Shown piece by piece: positions 5,250 to 8,452 of a stretch of 8,452 nucleotides of DNA (the stretch's first letter is position 1; every line of letters begins with the position of its first letter). Origin of the DNA: Candidatus Solibacter sp. (GTDB taxonomy: Bacteria; Acidobacteriota; Terriglobia; Bryobacterales; Bryobacteraceae); the NCBI GenBank assembly GCA_017883345.1, contig JADGNT010000186.1, positions 1 through 8,452 of the forward strand, read 5' to 3'. The position numbers were made by a program, and so were the translations under genes. The notes under the pieces were generated by a model. The model was not told the DNA's origin, ran no database searches, and saw nothing but the letters and a program-made list of their open reading frames with translations.

Positions 5250-6248
5250 CTACACCGCGCCGTATGCCGCGGCGATCTGCTTGCGCACGAAATCCAGATC
5301 CCGGCGGAAGGCGTTCAACTCATCCTTCGCCTGGTAGCGGACTTCGATTGTGATCGGACCCACGAAGCGCACCCTCGCCAGCGCGGCGAAAAACGGGCGC
5401 CAGTCCACCATGCCTTCGCCCAGCGGACACGGTGCCGCCTTCCATCCGCCCGCCGCGTCCTTGTTCCACGTGAAATCGCGCACCGTCACCGCTTTCAGCT
5501 TCGGCATCGCCAGGCGCATCACGATTCCGGCTCCGCTCACGCCGGCCGTCTCCGTGGCGAAGCCGGGGTCGAAATCGTAGCCCACCCAGCGCGGGTCGAT
5601 GCCGCGCAAAATCCCGCTGACGTCCCAAAGTCCCGCGCCCACCGCATCCCCGGACGCATTGTGTAGCGCCATGGCGACGTTGTAGGCGCGGCCGACGGAG
5701 GCCAGGCCGAGAATTTCGCGCTGCACTTCGACCAGCCGCGCTTCCAGGTCGGGCGCGTTGCCGTACTTCCAATAGCCGGGGCGGAACAGGCCGATCCCCA
5801 TGAATCCCGCGATGTTCAGGATCTGGCGTCCGTTGGGATCGTTGCCCGAAGTCACCGACGTCGAAATGATGGGCACGTCCAACCCCACACCGCTGATGGC
5901 TTCGATGCCGCGCATCAAGTCCGAACCGGCTTGCTCGGGAGCGATGTGGCTGCCGGGCACTACCGCCAGATCGCAGCCGTCGAAGCCCAGATCGCGCAGC
6001 ACCATGCCGACGGCTTCGTACTCCACTTTGATCAGATGCTGCGAGTAGAGACAGACGGCGGGCGTGGTGCGCGGTTTGGGCGGGGTGCGCGGGCGCGGCA
6101 CGCGCGGTCCGTCCGGCATGCCGGGCGGCTGCGCTGACGCCGGAGCCGGCGCCGCCGCTGGAGGCGCGGTTTGCGGGGGTTGCTGCTGTGCCGCGGCCGC
6201 GGCAACCGCGGCCATGCCCGCCAGAATTTCCCGTCTCGTGATTGCCAT
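5250..6248 (-). CDS. Tat-exported sugar-phosphate isomerase/epimerase-like TIM-barrel protein
   Basis: The ATG at 6246-6248 gives a 332-residue protein starting MAITRREILAGMAAVAAAAA, a twin-arginine signal (R5-R6). The frame stays open upstream to 6341, but that part runs through a palindromic repeat and would bury the signal, so I reject it. Residues ~21-62 are a Pro/Ala-rich linker. Residues ~64-330 resemble xylose-isomerase-like TIM barrels: 'LRDLGFDGCDLAVVPGSHIAPE', 'GLWDVSGILRGIDPRWVGYDFDPGF', 'AVTVRDFTWNK', 'PLGEGMVDWRPFFAAL' and 'GPITIEVRYQ'. Likely metal or substrate positions are H196, D225/D227, D258 and E302. The usual E/D/H/E ligand pattern is only partly kept, so catalysis is uncertain. 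Such exported isomerase-like proteins are common in Solibacter-type genomes and may act on free sugars or inositol-like compounds in the periplasm. It is the last gene of the minus-strand run, 148 bp after the POTRA-HEAT gene. Its start lacks a clear Shine-Dalgarno. Confidence 0.82.
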   Translation of the reverse strand: MAITRREILAGMAAVAAAAAQQQPPQTAPPAAAPAPASAQPPGMPDGPRVPRPRTPPKPRTTPAVCLYSQHLIKVEYEAVGMVLRDLGFDGCDLAVVPGSHIAPEQAGSDLMRGIEAISGVGLDVPIISTSVTSGNDPNGRQILNIAGFMGIGLFRPGYWKYGNAPDLEARLVEVQREILGLASVGRAYNVAMALHNASGDAVGAGLWDVSGILRGIDPRWVGYDFDPGFATETAGVSGAGIVMRLAMPKLKAVTVRDFTWNKDAAGGWKAAPCPLGEGMVDWRPFFAALARVRFVGPITIEVRYQAKDELNAFRRDLDFVRKQIAAAYGAV

Positions 6249-6289
6249 GAGTTTGCCAGTACTGTACAAATGCAGTCTCGTATTTCGAG

Positions 6290-6328
6290 GCGACCGCTCC
6301 CTAACGGTCGCGGCTCCGATCGGAGCGG
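6290..6328. repeat. Palindromic repeat in the leader of the isomerase-like gene
   Basis: GCGACCG (6290-6296) pairs with CGGTCGC (6305-6311) across an 8-base loop. Directly after comes the perfect 14-bp palindrome GCTCCGATCGGAGC (6313-6326). The two can also refold: CCGCTCC (6294-6300) is complementary to GGAGCGG (6322-6328), so the region has two exclusive structures. It lies 42-80 bp upstream of the isomerase start, where it would be in the 5' leader of a read-through transcript. I believe similar 'ACCGCTCCCT...CGGTCGCGGCTC' units recur in acidobacterial genomes, but that is from memory. Confidence 0.55.
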
Positions 6329-6396
6329 CGCGCGTAAGCAAGCGGTTTCCCGATACGCCAGGAAACTTCTGAAACGGTGTACCTAATTATTGTAGG

Positions 6397-7416
6397 CTAC
6401 TTCCCGCGGCGCGCTTTCGGCGCCGGCGCCGTGGCCTTTTCGATGGCGGTCTCGCGGTCGCCCTGTTTCCATTGGTCCAGCAATTCCTGTTCCGGCACAC
6501 CTCCCGCGCGGCCCACCAGCAGAAATGCCGGCAGCGCGTACCCGAGCGTCTTCCAGCGCGCCATCTCCACCAGCGCGGGCAGGGCGCGCGCGCGGATCAG
6601 CTCCAACGTGGCGGCGTTGCGCTGCTCGGTCAGCGTGACCAGCGCCAGCGCGGCCTGCTGCCGGTCGCCCAGCACGATCGAATTCAGCATCTCCACCATC
6701 CAGGTGGGCTCGATGCGCAGCCCCAGATCCGGGCGCTTCTGCGCCAGCACCGCGATCGCCATCATGGCGCGCACCGCGTTGGCGCGCACCGCCGGTTCGG
6801 CATCCTGCATGGCGAATTGCAGGTCCTTGATCACCTGGTCCTTTTTCGGCGCGTAGCCGATCACCGCCGCCGCCACCGCCCGTTCCTCGGGTTCGGCGCC
6901 GTTGCGCAGCACGTCGCGCAGCACCTCGATGCGGTCGGCGGCGAGCCCGGCGAACTGCTCCTCGAAGCGCCGCGCCGCGGGGTCGGCGATGCGCGATTCG
7001 CCCGCCGTGAGATCCTCCGCCGCGTTGCCGAGTTGTGCCGCCCGCGCCACCGCGCCCATATACTCGCGATAGGCCGCCATGATGTCTTCGGGCAGGCTCG
7101 CCGTGCCTGCCGGAGCCTGCCGGGTATCGAAATGCGGCGAGCCCCGCTCCTCAATGCCGATGAACAGGATGGCGTTGGGGCCCTCGCAGCAGACCGCCTC
7201 CACGCGCGCCGCGGCCACCCCGGGCATCAGCTCCAGACGGTCTTCCAGATCGCCCTTGGAAGGCGGCAGCGGGTCGCCGGACTTTAGCTCCAGCGTGCGC
7301 AGGATCTTGTCCGGCGCCAGCTTGCGGAGTCCATAAAAATTGATGTCGCCGGTTTTCGGCGCCTGCGCGGCGGCCGAACACACGGCCACCGCCAGGATTA
7401 CGAGCCCTCGGATCAC
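6397..7416 (-). CDS. Exported POTRA-like / HEAT-like repeat protein
   Basis: This 339-residue protein starts at a GTG (7414-7416) that creates the signal peptide 'MIRGLVILAVAVCSAAAQA'. Residues ~23-92 read like a POTRA domain. 'INFYGLRKLAPDKILRTLEL' is followed by 'KSGDPL', a helix 'GDLEDRLELMPGVAAARVEA' and a closing strand 'NAILFIGIEERG'. That is the beta-alpha-alpha-beta-beta pattern of BamA/FtsQ-type POTRA modules. Residues ~165-310 are alpha-helical and HEAT-like, with units such as 'EERAVAAAVIGYA', 'EPAVRANAVRAMMAIAVLA' and 'DRQQAALALVTLTEQRNAAT'. The tail is basic (KARRGK). No beta-barrel follows the POTRA, so it is not a BamA/TamA homologue but a soluble, probably periplasmic scaffold; function is unknown. 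The gene is 33 bp downstream of the DUF4870-like gene on the same strand, probably in one operon. No strong Shine-Dalgarno is visible. POTRA and HEAT are assigned by pattern only. Confidence 0.72.
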   Translation of the reverse strand: MIRGLVILAVAVCSAAAQAPKTGDINFYGLRKLAPDKILRTLELKSGDPLPPSKGDLEDRLELMPGVAAARVEAVCCEGPNAILFIGIEERGSPHFDTRQAPAGTASLPEDIMAAYREYMGAVARAAQLGNAAEDLTAGESRIADPAARRFEEQFAGLAADRIEVLRDVLRNGAEPEERAVAAAVIGYAPKKDQVIKDLQFAMQDAEPAVRANAVRAMMAIAVLAQKRPDLGLRIEPTWMVEMLNSIVLGDRQQAALALVTLTEQRNAATLELIRARALPALVEMARWKTLGYALPAFLLVGRAGGVPEQELLDQWKQGDRETAIEKATAPAPKARRGK

Positions 7417-7449
7417 ACTACTCAGACGCGCCGGGCACCAACTCGCGTT

Positions 7450-7899
7450 TCAGTTGCCTGCCTGTTGTTGCGCGATCGGTCCGATCAACGGCAGCACGAT
7501 CGTCTTCCCCTGGAAGGTCTGTATCAGCAGGATGATCCACAGCACGAAGAAGGCCAACCCCACCAGGCTACTGAAGAAGAACAAGCTCCAGAGATGCAAT
7601 ATCCCCAGAACGATATTGATCCCGTAGAAGAGTACGATCCAGGCCACATTCAGGAAAATCGATTGGAACGCGTGGAATCGGATCACCGGATTCTTGTTGT
7701 AGGGAGCCAGAACCAAGAAAATGATACCGGTGATCAGGCCGGCCAGGTAGCACAACCCCGAAGCCACATTGTCGGCCATCGCGCCCGATGCCTGCATGGT
7801 GGGGCCGGGCGCGGCGGACGGCGCCGCCCCTACCCGACTCCCGCACTTCGCACAGAACTCTCCTTCTACCGCGGAACCGCACGTCGCACAAAACGCCAT
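7450..7899 (-). CDS. Zinc-ribbon membrane protein, DUF4870-like
   Basis: This 149-residue protein begins with a short zinc ribbon, 'MAFCATCGSAVEGEFCAKCG', with C4, C7, C16 and C19 as ligands. A Ala/Pro-rich linker leads to ~residue 42. The rest is a membrane domain with about three helices (~47-65, 78-102, 105-127). Between the first two lies 'YNKNPVIRFHAFQSIFLNVAW'-type sequence, whose R74-F75-H76-A77-F78-Q79-S80 block is typical of DUF4870/Tic20-like small membrane proteins. These are widespread and of unknown biochemical function; a role in membrane or protein-export homeostasis is only a guess. The ATG at 7897-7899 has the best ribosome binding site in the window. It is followed 33 bp later by the POTRA-HEAT gene and preceded by the 52-residue membrane protein gene. 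The zinc ribbon would sit on the cytoplasmic side. Confidence 0.85.
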   Translation of the reverse strand: MAFCATCGSAVEGEFCAKCGSRVGAAPSAAPGPTMQASGAMADNVASGLCYLAGLITGIIFLVLAPYNKNPVIRFHAFQSIFLNVAWIVLFYGINIVLGILHLWSLFFFSSLVGLAFFVLWIILLIQTFQGKTIVLPLIGPIAQQQAGN

Positions 7900-7906
7900 T
7901 GGTGTT

Positions 7907-7912
7907 CCTCCT
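7907..7912 (-). promoter_or_regulatory. Ribosome binding site of the DUF4870-like gene
   Basis: The minus strand reads AGGAGG 7 bases before the ATG at 7899, a full-consensus Shine-Dalgarno that fixes this start. A TTGCCG and TAGAGT (-10 at 7918-7923) pair spaced 17 bp apart lies just upstream. It would start transcription within the ribosome binding site, so I do not call it as a promoter. Confidence 0.8.
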
Positions 7913-7970
7913 ACTAGACTCTAATGGGTGCCGCGCTCAACGGCAAGTGCAAAAAACAAATTACTGGAGA

Positions 7971-8129
7971 TTAGTGCCCCGGAGGACCGAGTATAAACTG
8001 CGGAATCAGCGCGCCGGCAGCGGCGCCGGCCACCAGCGCCGGGGTGCCCGCGCCCAGAAAGTCGATCAGCAAGCCGGCGAGCGCGCCAATCCCGGCGCCG
8101 ACGACGGCGATCATCAATCGTTTGACCAT
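7971..8129 (-). CDS. 52-residue glycine-zipper membrane protein
   Basis: The ATG at 8127-8129 begins a 52-residue, strongly hydrophobic protein. A short basic start (MVKR) is followed by two predicted membrane helices, ~4-25 ('LMIAVVGAGIGALAGLLIDF') and ~29-47 ('TPALVAGAAAGALIPQFIL'). Both carry small-residue GxxxG/GAxAG patterns that let helices pack tightly. The frame is open far upstream (to 8309), but that part runs antiparallel through the Uma2-like gene and is soluble and Arg-rich, so the short form is preferred. The Uma2-like gene stops at 8132-8134, 2 bp before this ATG, and there is no Shine-Dalgarno, so translational coupling is likely. No family was recognised. A small channel-like, toxin-like or membrane-spacer protein are all possible, and a chance ORF cannot be fully excluded. 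Confidence 0.55.
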   Translation of the reverse strand: MVKRLMIAVVGAGIGALAGLLIDFLGAGTPALVAGAAAGALIPQFILGPPGH

Positions 8130-8131
8130 TG

Positions 8132-8452
8132 CTATTTTTGTAGCGGGCGCATTCCAGTCGCCTTGCCGAACTCCAACTTCTCGTACAAATCGGCGAGCGT
8201 GAATCGGACTCCCACCGCCGGCAGGTCGATAGAGTCTTCCGGGAGAGTTGCTCCGGTGAGCAACCAGCCACCCTCGGTTTGCCGCGTGCACAACTCCGCG
8301 CTCATCCACTCCGATGCCACGAGGAGATAGTGCGTCAGCGACGGGATGGCGCGATACAGCTCGAACTTGCGTCCCCGATCGTAGGCCTCCGTCGAGGGGG
8401 ACAGCACTTCGACAATCACGTTGGGGTTGAGCAGCGTGTCCTGGGTTGCGTC
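8132..8452 (-). CDS. Uma2-family (DUF820) PD-(D/E)XK endonuclease-like protein, N-terminus outside window
   Basis: The frame is open from the TAG at 8132-8134 to the window edge, so 106 residues of the C-terminal part are visible. It reads 'DTLLNPNVIVEVLSPST', then 'EAYDRGRKFELYRAIPSL', 'HYLLVASEWMSAELC' and 'LPAVGVRFTLADLYEKLEFG'. This is the standard C-terminal two-thirds of Uma2/DUF820 proteins (usually ~180-200 residues). The glutamate of 'VEVLSPST' and the lysine of 'RGRKFELYR' are the expected restriction-endonuclease-like active-site residues; the preceding Asp is outside. A GTG inside the conserved motif (8417-8419) is not the start because homology runs upstream of it. Uma2 proteins are multiplied in cyanobacteria, Chloroflexota and Acidobacteriota, and their in vivo role is unclear; nuclease activity is inferred from fold. 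The gene is followed 2 bp later by the small membrane protein. Confidence 0.85.
   Translation of the reverse strand, partial: DATQDTLLNPNVIVEVLSPSTEAYDRGRKFELYRAIPSLTHYLLVASEWMSAELCTRQTEGGWLLTGATLPEDSIDLPAVGVRFTLADLYEKLEFGKATGMRPLQK

Noticed and set aside
6249..6341. N-terminal extension of the isomerase-like gene by 31 codons
   Set aside because: It translates the palindromic repeat and would place the twin-arginine signal internally; the ATG at 6248 gives a normal Tat signal.
6472..7287. A 271-residue plus-strand frame opposite the POTRA-HEAT gene
   Set aside because: Composition is His/Arg/Gln-rich, typical of the reverse complement of Ala/Leu-rich coding sequence; no start signal.
7951..7956. 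A6 run (T6 on the minus strand) after the 52-residue gene as an intrinsic terminator
   Set aside because: No stable GC-rich hairpin lies immediately upstream on the minus strand.
1..8452. CRISPR arrays, tRNA or rRNA genes, transposase or integrase genes, and known defence operons
   Set aside because: None was seen: no regularly spaced repeats, no cloverleaf, no transposase motifs. vapBC and the Uma2-like gene are the only nuclease-related items.

Overview
The window reads as chromosomal DNA from a soil-type Acidobacteriota, most likely close to Candidatus Solibacter / Bryobacterales. The main reason is a secreted protein (1163-3052, minus) whose last ~200 residues match the Solibacter C-terminal domain known as TIGR03437. 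GC-rich sequence, frequent GTG starts, many exported proteins with 'AQ'-type signal-peptide ends and a Tat-exported sugar isomerase fit the same picture. The assignment rests on recognition by eye, not on a search.

Layout. (1) 1-444 (+) is the 3' end of a large glycoside hydrolase resembling GH106 alpha-L-rhamnosidases. (2) 462-1110 (-) is a VapBC-type toxin-antitoxin pair: an AbrB-like antitoxin overlapping a PIN-domain toxin by 20 bp. (3) 1163-3052 (-) is a secreted Asp-box/beta-propeller-like protein with the TIGR03437 tail. (4) 3053-3192 is a divergent promoter region. (5) 3193-5067 (+) holds a secreted FecR-domain protein, a 101-bp multi-hairpin element starting on its stop codon (4056-4156), an exported helical protein of unknown function and, 6 bp later, a Cys-rich zinc-finger-like protein with a Pro/Asp tail. 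(6) 5068-5249 lies between converging genes and carries two palindromes built on the same ATTTGTCA half-site. (7) 5250-8452 (-) is a run of minus-strand genes. In transcription order they are: a partial Uma2-family protein, a 52-residue glycine-zipper membrane protein, a zinc-ribbon DUF4870-like membrane protein, an exported protein pairing a POTRA-like domain with HEAT-like repeats, and a Tat-exported sugar-phosphate isomerase/epimerase-like protein. A palindromic repeat lies upstream of the last one.

How it fits together. No complete pathway is visible. The rhamnosidase-like enzyme and the Tat-exported isomerase point to polysaccharide or sugar use, and several products look exported. vapBC is probably an independent module. 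There is no CRISPR array, tRNA, rRNA, transposase gene or phage gene, and no clear defence system. The least explained items are the 101-bp structured element, the paired ATTTGTCA palindromes, the POTRA-HEAT protein and the small Cys-rich protein.
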